DNA from: an uncultured Ruminococcus sp.
Lineage (GTDB): Bacteria > Bacillota > Clostridia > Oscillospirales > Acutalibacteraceae
DNA: 56,745 nucleotides
Reading direction: 5' to 3'
Assembly: GCA_902761345.1 (NCBI GenBank)
Contig: CACWKD010000032.1
Coordinates: 1 to 56,745 of the forward strand
Shown here: piece after piece, positions 23,862 through 31,835 of the stretch
Layout: the number at the start of each line of letters is the position of its first letter
Numbering within the stretch: the first letter of the stretch is position 1
The notes under the pieces: generated by a model
Seen by the model: only the letters and a program-made list of their open reading frames with translations
The model's database searches: none
Told to the model about the DNA's origin: nothing
Made by a program: the position numbers and the translations under genes

Positions 23862-25874
23862 TTGAAAGCGGAAATTTACTCTGTAATGGATAAGTCCTTC
23901 AATCCGAAAACGCTTGACAAGAAGATGAATTCGGTTACAAAACAGCTTCGAGACGCTGATATAGAAATTTTGTATAAAACAGATCTCGAAGCAGATAAAA
24001 TAAAGCTGCTGGAGGCTCTCAGACAAAGCTACGCAACAGACGAGGGTATTCAGCTGATCATAATAGCAAACGCGCTTGACGGAACCGCACAGTGCGATAC
24101 GATAAAGCTTTTCAAAAAACTGTGTCCAAAGCATACCGAACGAACAGACGCAGACGATGAACAGACAGATGTATCCGAATATAAAGACAAAGGCGGTCTT
24201 GACGATCTTGCAACAGAATACGATCGTGACGCTAAATCAGCGAAAAAAAGTTCGAAGAAAAAGTCTAAAAAATCAAAAGCAAAAGAAAAACCTAAAGAAA
24301 CATCAAGAGTTGTAAATGAGATATGGTCAACAGGCGATTTGGGTAAGGGATATGAGGGCTGTTTTATGCTTTATTCCGATAAGCTTGTTTTAGCTCTTCC
24401 AAAGGAATCTCTTACAAAGGTATCTACTGCCGATATGATTATTTCGGGAGCAAAGAAAGCTACTTCCGCAAGAGGAATTACAACAGGTAATCTTGTAGGA
24501 GGCAAGATCACAGATCACTTTGATTACTATTCTATCGCTCAGAATGACTATAAATCAAAGAAAAAGAAAGGCTTCCTTGCAGGAATTATCCCGATGCCCG
24601 GAGATAAGCCGCTTGAAGTAGTAAGAAAAGTAATTCTTATGGCGGCAACAATAACATTTGCTATAACTGCCGTTATTCTCTGTAAGCTTTTGTTTATCGA
24701 GCCTGCTCAAGTTGAGGATAAGTACAACGAAGTAAGAGAGATTATGCACAAAGTAGATGTCAATGATGACGAAACAGATCCCGCAGTTAAAAAGGCTAAC
24801 AGATTTGAAAAACTGCGTGCAATAAATCCGGAAATAATGGGTTGGCTGTATATTCCAAAAACGACATATATAGATTATCCTGTGCTTGAACATAAGGGCG
24901 ATGGCCCGAACTCCCAATTTTATTTGTGGAGAGATTACACGGGCGGCGATTCAAAGTACGGATCACTGTTTATAGATTATCGCTGTGAGGATAGCATTCA
25001 TTCCAAAAATATAATTATCCATGGTCATAATATGGATAACGGAATGGTGTTCCATCAGCTTTTAAGCTATTCGGACATTAATTTCTATAAAAATTCTCCG
25101 ATAATGCAGTTTGATACACCCGAGTATGACGCCGACTGGAAGATCATTTCTATATATAAGACAAATACACTCGGAGTACATGGTGAGTTCTTTAACTATC
25201 TGAGAGGTACTTTTGATAAAGAAGAGGACTTTATGGACTTCGTTTATAACACAATGGAAAGATCTCTGATAGATACGGGAGTTACCGTAAATGAGAACGA
25301 TCAGCTTTTGACCCTTTCAACTTGTTCATATGAGTTTAACGAATTCAGAACGGTTATTGTTGCAAGACGTGTACGCAAGGGCGAGGAATCATCGGTAGAT
25401 GTTTCAAAAGCTGCATATAATCCCGACGCTGTATGGCCTCAGTGCTATTATGCAAGAAACGGTGGAGTGAGAAAAGAGCTTACAAACTTTGTGACAGCTT
25501 GTAAAGCCAATCAGACTCCGTGGTATGACGGTGATTATAAGCTTGACGGAGTTGACTTCAGAAAGGTAAAGGATTCCGATACTGATACGGAAGAAGAAAC
25601 GGACACCGAGGAAGAAGAGGAAAACCAGGAGGAAGAAAGTCAAGAGGAAGAAAGTCACAAGGAGGAGAGCCACGAGGAGGAATCTCATGAGGAGGAATCT
25701 CACGAGGAACAAACAAGCAGTGAAGAAGAGCCATGGTCTGAACCGGAGCCGGAACCTGAACCGGAGCCTGTAAGCAGTGAAGAAGAGTCCTCATGGTATG
25801 AACCCGAGCCTGAACCCTCGGAACCTGAGCCGGAACTTGAAGAACCGTATTACGATGATACTACTCAGGAATAG
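23862..25874 (+). CDS. Class B-like sortase with cytoplasmic MoaB/CinA-like domain and acidic tail
   Basis: 670 residues, about three times a normal sortase. Residues 1-90 resemble a degenerate molybdopterin-binding (MoaB/CinA) fold (LRDADIEILYKTDLEADK, IQLIIIANALDG). A Lys/Ser-rich linker (124-145) and a basic domain follow, then a membrane helix at about 256-278 (VILMAATITFAITAVILCKLLF). The SrtB-type catalytic domain is at about 315-505: IIIHGHNM with His389, TLSTCSY with Cys488, and FNEFRTVIV with Arg496. After it, about 110 residues are Glu/Ser/Pro rich (EEESHEEESHEE, PEPEPEPEP). Start is TTG 23862 with AGGAGG upstream. Sortases join surface proteins to the wall or to each other. The cytoplasmic and acidic parts suggest a regulated or scaffolded form (inference). 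Candidate substrate: the protein at 53493. Confidence 0.85.
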   Translation: MKAEIYSVMDKSFNPKTLDKKMNSVTKQLRDADIEILYKTDLEADKIKLLEALRQSYATDEGIQLIIIANALDGTAQCDTIKLFKKLCPKHTERTDADDEQTDVSEYKDKGGLDDLATEYDRDAKSAKKSSKKKSKKSKAKEKPKETSRVVNEIWSTGDLGKGYEGCFMLYSDKLVLALPKESLTKVSTADMIISGAKKATSARGITTGNLVGGKITDHFDYYSIAQNDYKSKKKKGFLAGIIPMPGDKPLEVVRKVILMAATITFAITAVILCKLLFIEPAQVEDKYNEVREIMHKVDVNDDETDPAVKKANRFEKLRAINPEIMGWLYIPKTTYIDYPVLEHKGDGPNSQFYLWRDYTGGDSKYGSLFIDYRCEDSIHSKNIIIHGHNMDNGMVFHQLLSYSDINFYKNSPIMQFDTPEYDADWKIISIYKTNTLGVHGEFFNYLRGTFDKEEDFMDFVYNTMERSLIDTGVTVNENDQLLTLSTCSYEFNEFRTVIVARRVRKGEESSVDVSKAAYNPDAVWPQCYYARNGGVRKELTNFVTACKANQTPWYDGDYKLDGVDFRKVKDSDTDTEEETDTEEEEENQEEESQEEESHKEESHEEESHEEESHEEQTSSEEEPWSEPEPEPEPEPVSSEEESSWYEPEPEPSEPEPELEEPYYDDTTQE

Positions 25875-25885
25875 GTTATAGATAA

Positions 25886-25922
25886 AAATAAAGGGCGAGC
25901 GTACATAGTGCGTTCCCCTTTT
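25886..25922 (+). terminator. Terminator after the sortase gene
   Basis: AAAGGGCGAGCGTA...AGTGCGTTCCCC followed by TTTTTT. The stem is imperfect but the T tract is strong. The next gene starts 20 bases later, so some read-through is likely. Confidence 0.6.
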
Positions 25923-25941
25923 TTGCAGGGAGGGAAAAATA

Positions 25942-26541
25942 TTGGTTTGCAGTATTATATACTATATCGCTTATAAAACAGGCTATATACAAAGAGCTAT
26001 TAGCAAGAAGCTTGCAGGGGTAAAGAATTTGACATTGGGAAATTCCGTTGCAGCAGTATCGCGGGATGACTTCTGCTCAAAATTTCAAAAAGCACTGCAG
26101 AATTCTGATTTTATCATAGTAATAGGAGGTCTGAGCGCAGGAAGTGACAGGAACGTAATGACTGTACTTTCAGACTATGTAAACGATACGGAAATGGAGA
26201 TCACATTTAACAAACGTGTGCTTAATCCTGTGGGAGGCAAGGACGGGTATCTTATAAGAAGTCTGAATAAATATATTGCGGTATTGCCTGATGACTATGA
26301 TCAGGTGGATAAGATGTTTGGAAGCGAGCTGCTCAAAAATATTGATATAAGTCCCGATACAGCCGCTGAACTTCCGGAACCTGTTATTACTCATACGGTA
26401 GTGTTTGCCCCCGAACAGTACGATCCGCTTGAACAGCTTAGCAGGAAAAAATCAGTTAATCCGTTTGTAATAGCAGCGGTGGTTTTCGGAGCGTTGACGG
26501 TTGCGGCAGCATCGGTATGGATAATTTTGCAATATTTGTAA
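25942..26541 (+). CDS. Membrane-anchored MoaB/CinA-like domain protein
   Basis: 199 residues, TTG start at 25942 with AGGGAGG 9 bases upstream. The core contains SDFIIVIGGLSAGSDRNVM (about 54-72), which matches the GG-x-G...D loop of molybdopterin-binding MoaB/Mog/CinA domains. The N-terminus includes KLAGVKNLTLGNSVAA. A C-terminal helix (NPFVIAAVVFGALTVAAASVWIILQYL, about 173-199) anchors it with the domain in the cytoplasm. The sortase upstream has a related, more degenerate N-terminal domain, so the two cytoplasmic domains may interact. No molybdenum-cofactor genes are near, so a binding or signalling role is more likely than cofactor synthesis (inference). Confidence 0.6.
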   Translation: MVCSIIYYIAYKTGYIQRAISKKLAGVKNLTLGNSVAAVSRDDFCSKFQKALQNSDFIIVIGGLSAGSDRNVMTVLSDYVNDTEMEITFNKRVLNPVGGKDGYLIRSLNKYIAVLPDDYDQVDKMFGSELLKNIDISPDTAAELPEPVITHTVVFAPEQYDPLEQLSRKKSVNPFVIAAVVFGALTVAAASVWIILQYL

Positions 26542-26623
26542 AATAAATTTGTTGTTCCTATTGCAGGAGTTACCGCTTTCGTAGTAAAATATTAAGGCAA
26601 AGTTGTATGAGAGGACAGTGATT

Positions 26624-27688
26624 ATGAAAAAGTCAAATAAACTATTAAAAACACTATTGGGTATCGTGATAGTGGCGGTACTTGCTGCGGCAGGCGGTGT
26701 TGTGTATATTAGCGTAAACGAATACAAGCCCGATGATACACAGGATATACTTGTACAGGGAGCGACAACGAAGCCTATATCACCCGGAGATACTGTAACT
26801 GCGTTGACTTATTCTATCGGCTTTGGAATACACGATAACAGCTTTGACTGTAAGGCTGAGGGCGGCACTATGAGTATGGCTGCCGATGAAAATGTTATAG
26901 CACAGAATATTGAGCCGATACTCTTTAATATAAAATCTGCCGACCCCGATATTGTTTTTTTGCAGGAGGTTGACAGAGATTCAAAGAGAAGCTTTAACTG
27001 TAACGAGGAGGAAATGATTTCCTCGGATTTAGAGGATTATAACAGCGGTTTTGCAAACAATCAGCTTTGCAGCTATGTGCCTGTTGGTTTATCGGGAAAA
27101 ACAGACGCAGGACTTCAAACTCTTACAAGGCTTTATATAGAGGAAAAGGGAGAGAGAGTATCACTGCCCGAGGCGGAAAAATGGCCTGAAAGTACAATAG
27201 GAACAAAGGAATGTATGCTTGTCGAGAGAGTAGAGCTGAAAGACAGTTCAAAGCAGCTTGTGCTGATAAATGTACAGCTTACACAGAATGATACAAACCT
27301 TGAACAGTACAAGGAGCTTGCAAAGTTTATGCAAATGGAGTTCGCAAACGGAAATTATGTTATAGCAGGCGGTAACTTTAACGCTATGCTGCCGTCTGTA
27401 AGCGCTGCAAAATACCCCGCGCTTGAGGTACAGGGTTTCTATCCTCAGCAGCTTCCGATGAGTGTGCTTACGGGAGGCTGGAAATATTGTACAGATGATA
27501 CTTGCCCCACAGCAAGACGCTGTGACAAAAAGTATGAGGAGGGCAACATAAAAAAAGTACAGACGTATGTTACAGACGGCTTTATATGTTCGCCGAATAC
27601 TATTGTTGAAGAAACAAAGACAATAGATACGGAATTTATAAGAGCGGCTCACAATCCTGTTTCGGTAAAAGTTACTCTTGTAAAATAA
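26624..27688 (+). CDS. Membrane-anchored EEP (endonuclease/exonuclease/phosphatase)-fold protein, probably inactive
   Basis: 354 residues from ATG 26624 (GAGAGGA upstream). An N-terminal anchor (LLGIVIVAVLAAAGGVVYI) leads to an extracellular EEP domain. Glu115 in FLQEVDRDSKRSF is kept and YVTDGF keeps Asp318. Other catalytic positions differ: TYSIGFG has Ser64 where YNIGFG-type enzymes have Asn; LINVQL has Gln218 where N-x-HL is usual; GGNFNA has Asn251 in place of the GDFN Asp; and AAHNPV replaces SDHNPV. So hydrolase activity is probably lost and the fold may bind lipid or phosphate headgroups (inference). A weak promoter TTGCAG-N18-TAAAAT may start at 26561. Confidence 0.72.
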   Translation: MKKSNKLLKTLLGIVIVAVLAAAGGVVYISVNEYKPDDTQDILVQGATTKPISPGDTVTALTYSIGFGIHDNSFDCKAEGGTMSMAADENVIAQNIEPILFNIKSADPDIVFLQEVDRDSKRSFNCNEEEMISSDLEDYNSGFANNQLCSYVPVGLSGKTDAGLQTLTRLYIEEKGERVSLPEAEKWPESTIGTKECMLVERVELKDSSKQLVLINVQLTQNDTNLEQYKELAKFMQMEFANGNYVIAGGNFNAMLPSVSAAKYPALEVQGFYPQQLPMSVLTGGWKYCTDDTCPTARRCDKKYEEGNIKKVQTYVTDGFICSPNTIVEETKTIDTEFIRAAHNPVSVKVTLVK

Positions 27689-27725
27689 TTCCAATGTTTA
27701 AATTTGATTGTTTTGTAATTTCCTA

Positions 27726-27754
27726 TTGAAATTATTAGAATTAAGTGCTATAAT
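27726..27754 (+). promoter_or_regulatory. Promoter of the zinc-ribbon repeat protein
   Basis: TTGAAA (27726-27731), a 17-base spacer, then TATAAT (27749-27754), 66 bases upstream of the start. Confidence 0.7.
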
Positions 27755-27820
27755 AAAACTGTCCACATTTGTCGGACAATTTGTTAAATATGAGTAATAC
27801 TCATGAGAGGAGCAAATAAT

Positions 27821-29170
27821 ATGGCACTTTTCAATAAGAAACTTTGCGATATATGCGGCGGTTCAATGGGGCTTATTATTGACAATAAGGCAGCGGACGG
27901 TAACTTCTGTCACAACTGTGCGCATAAGCTTTCACCGTTTTTCCATGGAGCTAAGAACTCAACTTTGCAGCAGATACAGCAGCAGATCGCTTACAGAGAG
28001 CAGAACAAGCAGGCTTTAAACTTTTTCTCACCTACAAAGGTTATTGGAAATACGACAAAGGTATATATAGACGAAGCTAAGAGAAAGTTTGTAGTATCGA
28101 AGAAAAGCGACTACAAGTCCGAAAATGCAGATATTATAGATTTTTCGCAGGTACTCAGCGTAATTCCCGATGTGAAGGAGCATAAGAAAGAGCTTTATAT
28201 GAAAGACTCTGAGGGTCATAATAAATCCTACAATCCTCCGAGATATGATTATACATATGAGTTTATTATAAAAATAACCGTAAACTGCCAGTATTTCAAT
28301 GAGATTAAGTTTGAACTTACAGACAGCAGCAACCGTCCTAAGGGCAGAAATACTCAGGAGTATATGCAGTATGAGCAGATGGCTAACCAGATAGTAACAT
28401 ATCTCAAGGGCGGCACAGTACAAGGCGGAGTTATGGGCGGCATAGGTAATGCGGTAGGTTCTGTAATGGGCGGTACAGGCGGCTTAGGCGGTGTTGTAGG
28501 CGCTGTTATGGGCGGTATGAACAACAACGGTATGGGCAATATGAACGCTATGAACAACGGCATGGGCAATATGAACGCTATGAACAACGGCATGGGCAAC
28601 ATGAACGGTATGAATAACGGCATGGGCAGCATGAACGGTATGAATAACGGCATGGGTAATATGAACGGTATGAATAATAACGCTATGGGTTCAAATGGAC
28701 TTGGCGGTATTGTAGGCTCTGTAATGGGCGGTGCAAACGGCGGTAATGTCGGCGGCGGTTTAGGCGGAGTTGTCGGTGCGGCTATGGGTGCTTTGGGACT
28801 TGGCACTATGGGTGGTCAGCAGAACAATATGGGTTACGACCAGACTAACGCATACGGTCAGCAGAACAATATGGGTTACAATCAGAATAACGCATACGGT
28901 CAGCAGAACAATATGGGTTACAATCAGAATAACGCATACGGTCAGCAGAACAATATGGGTTACAACCAGACTAACGCATACGGTCAGCAGAACAATATGG
29001 GTTACAACCAGAATAACGGATTTGGTCAGCAGAATAATATGGGTTACAATCAGACTAACGGATTTGGTCAGCAGAATTTCGGTATGGGCGGGTTCCAGTG
29101 GGTATGCCCTAACTGCGGTACTACTAATACTGCTGATTATTGTCAAAGCTGCGGCAGACAAAAGGGCTGA
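27821..29170 (+). CDS. DUF4428-like zinc-ribbon protein with N/Q/G/M-rich tandem repeats
   Basis: 449 residues from ATG 27821 (GAGAGG upstream). Residues 1-40 form a zinc ribbon (CDICGG...CHNCAHKL) followed by a PH-like ~110-residue domain (KVYIDEAKRKFVV, YEFIIKITVNCQYFNEIKFEL), the usual DUF4428 arrangement. About residues 195-425 are low complexity: glycine-rich GGIGNAVGSVMGG, then 10-residue NNGMGNMNAM repeats, more glycine-rich sequence, and 14-residue GQQNNMGYNQNNAY repeats. The C-terminus is a second zinc ribbon, WVCPNCGTTNTADYCQSCG. The N/Q/Y/M composition is prion-like and could drive condensate formation (inference). No signal peptide is seen, so it is probably cytoplasmic. The strong promoter suggests high expression. 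Confidence 0.8.
   Translation: MALFNKKLCDICGGSMGLIIDNKAADGNFCHNCAHKLSPFFHGAKNSTLQQIQQQIAYREQNKQALNFFSPTKVIGNTTKVYIDEAKRKFVVSKKSDYKSENADIIDFSQVLSVIPDVKEHKKELYMKDSEGHNKSYNPPRYDYTYEFIIKITVNCQYFNEIKFELTDSSNRPKGRNTQEYMQYEQMANQIVTYLKGGTVQGGVMGGIGNAVGSVMGGTGGLGGVVGAVMGGMNNNGMGNMNAMNNGMGNMNAMNNGMGNMNGMNNGMGSMNGMNNGMGNMNGMNNNAMGSNGLGGIVGSVMGGANGGNVGGGLGGVVGAAMGALGLGTMGGQQNNMGYDQTNAYGQQNNMGYNQNNAYGQQNNMGYNQNNAYGQQNNMGYNQTNAYGQQNNMGYNQNNGFGQQNNMGYNQTNGFGQQNFGMGGFQWVCPNCGTTNTADYCQSCGRQKG
28523..28672 (+). repeat. 30-bp tandem repeat inside the zinc-ribbon gene
   Basis: Five near-identical 30-base units starting AACAACGG at 28523, 28553, 28583, 28613 and 28643 encode NNGMGNMNAM/NNGMGNMNGM. In-frame copy-number change would alter protein length without a frameshift. 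Confidence 0.9.
28814..29083 (+). repeat. 42-bp tandem repeat inside the zinc-ribbon gene
   Basis: Units start GGTCAGCAG at 28814, 28856, 28898, 28940, 28982 and 29024, with a partial unit at 29066. Each encodes the 14-residue GQQNNMGYNQNNAY type. The copies are very alike, indicating recent expansion. Confidence 0.92.
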
Positions 29171-29202
29171 TATTCGGTACATAATATAGATTAATAATAA
29201 AA

Positions 29203-29242
29203 CGGTGTTATGAGAGTTATTTTTCTTGTAACACCGCTTTTT
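29203..29242 (+). terminator. Terminator of the zinc-ribbon gene
   Basis: CGGTGTTA (29203-29210) pairs with TAACACCG (29229-29236), followed by CTTTTT. Confidence 0.8.
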
Positions 29243-29326
29243 ATTATATGTACAAGCATACTTGATATTAAATCCTGCATATAATGCTACAAAGGTAATT
29301 AATCAAACGAGTATGGGGGAATTTTT

Positions 29327-29569
29327 ATGAATAACACGAGTAACGGCGGCAATGACATTAATGAGATTATGAAAAAAGCAAGCAAGCAGCTTAATACTAC
29401 GCCCGAACAGCTTACCGCACTCGCAAAAAACGGCGGAGTAGAGCAGATTTTGTCACCTCAGCAGACGGAGAGGGTCAAACAAATTCTTGCAGATGAAAAC
29501 GCTATAAAAAAACTGCTCGGCTCAAAGCAGGCGCAGGAGCTTTTAAAAGGACTAAAGAAGAATGAGTGA
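29327..29569 (+). CDS. Small helical protein, unknown, first of three-gene unit
   Basis: 80 residues, not recognised. It is predicted all-helical, with two related amphipathic stretches (IMKKASKQLNTTPEQLTALAK and EQILSPQQTERVKQILADENA as consecutive pieces) and a lysine-rich end. Its stop overlaps the next start (ATGAGTGA), so translation is coupled. GGGGGAA lies upstream of the ATG. The upstream region contains GCATA-N17-CATATAA (29256-29284), a partial match to a SigG-type promoter, so sporulation expression is possible but unproven. Confidence 0.6.
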   Translation: MNNTSNGGNDINEIMKKASKQLNTTPEQLTALAKNGGVEQILSPQQTERVKQILADENAIKKLLGSKQAQELLKGLKKNE

Positions 29570-29927
29570 TATTGCTTCTCAGATAAACAGTATTCTCAGC
29601 GACCCCGAGATGATGAAACAGATACAGGGGTTAAGCGGATTGTTCGGGCAGTCTGAAAATAAGGAAAGTGTATCGCCCGCTCTTGCACAGCCGTCTGCTT
29701 CACCGCTTGATATGCTCGGTGCGGACGGTATGCAGACTGTAATGAAAATAATGCCTCTGCTAAACAAGCTGAAACAGGAGGACGATACAACACGTCTGCT
29801 TTATGCAATAAAACCGTTTTTGTCACAGCAGCGGCAGGCAAAGCTTGAAGAGGCAGTAAAGCTTATCAGGATAATAAACCTTGTTCCGCTTATAAAACAG
29901 CAGGGTTTATTTAACGGATTGTTCTGA
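29562..29927 (+). CDS. Small helical protein, unknown, second of three-gene unit
   Basis: 121 residues, no signal peptide. The N-terminus MSDIASQINSILSDPEMMKQ and the C-terminal KPFLSQQRQAKLEEAVKLI/RIINLVPLIKQQGLF are helical. A Ser/Pro/Ala linker lies between. Arrangements like SDPEMM...MKIMPLLNKL...PFLSQQRQ occur in small uncharacterised clostridial proteins found in gene pairs like this. I cannot name the family. It overlaps the upstream gene by eight bases. Confidence 0.6.
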   Translation: MSDIASQINSILSDPEMMKQIQGLSGLFGQSENKESVSPALAQPSASPLDMLGADGMQTVMKIMPLLNKLKQEDDTTRLLYAIKPFLSQQRQAKLEEAVKLIRIINLVPLIKQQGLFNGLF

Positions 29928-29937
29928 GGTTGTGTAT

Positions 29938-30300
29938 ATGAGTGATATTGACAGAATGCAGCAGGACGCAATTGACCGTGCAAGGGAAATGTACAGCAGG
30001 AGAACGCCTGCGTATAATTCGGGTGGATTTCCAAGCGGATATAACGGCAATATTAAAAGACGAACATCATCTGCAAACAGCAGGGGAGAAAGTTTTCCTC
30101 AAAAAGAGAGTGTTACTGTGGAAAACAATGCCGATGAAGAGGAAGAGAAAACCGAACAAACGGAAAAGCCTGCCGAAAGTTTTATTGATACTCTGTTTGC
30201 AGATAAGGAGCGTACACTAATAATATTGCTGCTTGTACTGCTGAATGAGGAGAAAGCTAATACATCGTTAATGCTTGCGTTGTTGTATATTATAATGTGA
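29938..30300 (+). CDS. Small protein with hydrophobic C-terminus, unknown, third of three-gene unit
   Basis: 120 residues from ATG 29938, 11 bases after the previous stop. The N-terminal ~85 residues are polar (IDRMQQDAIDRAREMYSRR, then a Ser/Gly/Asn region and a Glu-rich stretch EEEEKTEQTEKP). The C-terminus has two hydrophobic pieces, ERTLIILLLVLLNEEKAN and TSLMLALLYIIM, so it is probably membrane attached. With the two genes before it, it could form a small membrane complex (inference). Confidence 0.6.
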   Translation: MSDIDRMQQDAIDRAREMYSRRTPAYNSGGFPSGYNGNIKRRTSSANSRGESFPQKESVTVENNADEEEEKTEQTEKPAESFIDTLFADKERTLIILLLVLLNEEKANTSLMLALLYIIM

Positions 30301-30382
30301 AGTTTTATTTAGTAAAGAATTCAGATTGTGCCAAAAAGCATTTTTACAAATTATTAATACTATTTTTGTCTGAATTGATAAA

Positions 30383-30419
30383 ACTCCCTCAGTCAGCGTA
30401 GTGAAGTGACGGAGGGAGT
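30383..30419. terminator. Hairpin downstream of the three-gene unit
   Basis: ACTCCCTCAGTCA pairs with TGACGGAGGGAGT. The T tract is better on the minus strand. The stem opening resembles that at 3768. Confidence 0.5.
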
Positions 30420-30470
30420 AATATTAATTCTTAGTGTTCTATATGTTTGTTACTTTTTGCACGGTCTGAA

Positions 30471-30512
30471 TAGGGAGTTAGGAGTTGTCAGTTCAAAGTT
30501 TATAGTTAAGTT
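30471..30512. repeat. Short AGTTCAAAGTTTATAG-type repeat
   Basis: TAGGGAGTTAGGAGTTGTCAG followed by TTCAAAGTTTATAGTTAAG, the same vocabulary as the other intergenic tracts. Confidence 0.55.
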
Positions 30513-30544
30513 TTTTATGGAATAACAGTCAATAACTAAAAAAA

Positions 30545-30572
30545 GGGAGAGCCTGCCAAGCTCCCCCTAATT
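30545..30572 (-). terminator. proA terminator
   Basis: AGGGAGAGC CTGCCAA GCTCCCCCT with T tracts on both strands, between convergent genes. Confidence 0.75.
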
Positions 30573-30575
30573 TTT

Positions 30576-31817
30576 TTATCTTATCTGTCCGTTACCTCTG
30601 ATGATAAACTTCATTGAAGTAAGCTCGTTTAGTCCCATAGGGCCTCTTGCGTGGAGTTTCTGAGTTGAAATACCTATTTCTGCACCCAATCCAAACTCTC
30701 CGCCGTCTGTAAATCTTGTGGACGAATTGACATATACAGCAGCAGAATCTACCTCGTCTGTAAACTTCTGTGCGTTTGCATAATCTTTGGTAACAATACA
30801 CTCGCTGTGACCTGTGCTGTATTTAGCAATATGAGAGATAGCTTCGTCTATACTGTCAACTACCTTTACAGCAAGGATATAGTCACCGTACTCGGTTGCC
30901 CAGTCTTCTTCTGTTGCGTTCTCAACACCGCTGAGGATTTTCGCACTTCTCTCACAGCAGCGAAGTGTAACATCTTTTTCATCAAGTCTTGCTTTTATAC
31001 TTGGCAGCGCAGTTTCCGCAATATCCTTATGAACAAGTATAGTTTCTATTGCGTTGCATACGGACGGACGAGATGTCTTTGCATTAAATATGATATTTGC
31101 AGCCATTTCTATATCTGCCGTATCATCTACATAGACGTGACAATTTCCTGCACCTGTTTCGATAACGGGAACTTTGGAGTTTTGTACTACGGCATTAATG
31201 AGGTTTGCACTTCCTCGGGGGATCAGCACATCAAGATAATCGGAAAGCTGCATAAGCTCCACAGAGGACGCGCGAGTTGTATCCTCAACAAGTGAAATAC
31301 AGTCCTTAGGAAGTCCTGCTTTCTCAATTGCATTTCTCATAATATCGGCAATGGCTTTATTTGAGTTGATAGCCTCTTTGCCGCCTCGAAGTATAACAGC
31401 GTTGCCCGACTTTAAACAGAGGGCGGCAGCGTCTGATGTAACATTTGGACGTGCCTCAAAGATAATTCCAACTACGCCCAACGGAACACGTACTTTTTCA
31501 ATTTTCAGACCGTTCGGGCGGCTTGAACCGCTAAGCACAGTGCCGATAGGGTCGGGGAGTGCCGCAACCTGTCTGACACCCTCAGCCATACCCTCTATTC
31601 TTGCAGGAGTGAGAGTAAGTCTGTCTATAAGGGAGGCTCTTGTGTTGTTTTCTTTTGCAGCAGCGATGTCAATATCGTTTGCATTAATGATAGTATCACA
31701 GTTTTCTGTGAGTGCGTCGGCAATAGCAAGCAGTGCCTTGTTTTTTAAATCGCCTGCCGTAAGCAGAAACCTTGCAGCCTGCTTTGCGTTTGCACCCATA
31801 ATTTCCATAGTTGTCAT
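30576..31817 (-). CDS. proA: Gamma-glutamyl phosphate reductase
   Basis: 413 residues. NADPH-dependent second step of proline synthesis, making glutamate-5-semialdehyde. Landmarks: ANDIDIAAAKENNTRASLIDRL (as two adjacent parts), KVRVPLGVVGIIFEARPNVT, SGNAVILRGGKEA, the catalytic Cys in SRPSVCNAIETILVH, and TGHSECIVTKD. ATG 31817 has GAGGTG 6 bases upstream; GTG 31826 would lie within that site. It is third in the unit after proB, separated from it by an unrelated membrane-protein gene. Confidence 0.97.
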   Translation of the reverse strand: MTTMEIMGANAKQAARFLLTAGDLKNKALLAIADALTENCDTIINANDIDIAAAKENNTRASLIDRLTLTPARIEGMAEGVRQVAALPDPIGTVLSGSSRPNGLKIEKVRVPLGVVGIIFEARPNVTSDAAALCLKSGNAVILRGGKEAINSNKAIADIMRNAIEKAGLPKDCISLVEDTTRASSVELMQLSDYLDVLIPRGSANLINAVVQNSKVPVIETGAGNCHVYVDDTADIEMAANIIFNAKTSRPSVCNAIETILVHKDIAETALPSIKARLDEKDVTLRCCERSAKILSGVENATEEDWATEYGDYILAVKVVDSIDEAISHIAKYSTGHSECIVTKDYANAQKFTDEVDSAAVYVNSSTRFTDGGEFGLGAEIGISTQKLHARGPMGLNELTSMKFIIRGNGQIR

Positions 31818-31835
31818 TTTTATCACCTCATAAAT

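Noticed and set aside
24555-24917. Antisense frames in the sortase and other long genes
   Set aside because: No ribosome-binding sites, Cys/Tyr/Leu-rich shadow composition typical of reverse frames of AT-rich genes, and complete overlap with well-supported genes.
28814-29083. CRISPR-like regular spacing
   Set aside because: The 42-bp units are contiguous with no unique spacers and encode protein in frame. No cas genes are near.
28354-29189. Long open frames on both strands across the repeat region of the zinc-ribbon gene
   Set aside because: They are frame-shifted readings of the 30- and 42-bp repeats and show simple repetitive peptides. The real frame has flanking zinc ribbons and a ribosome-binding site.
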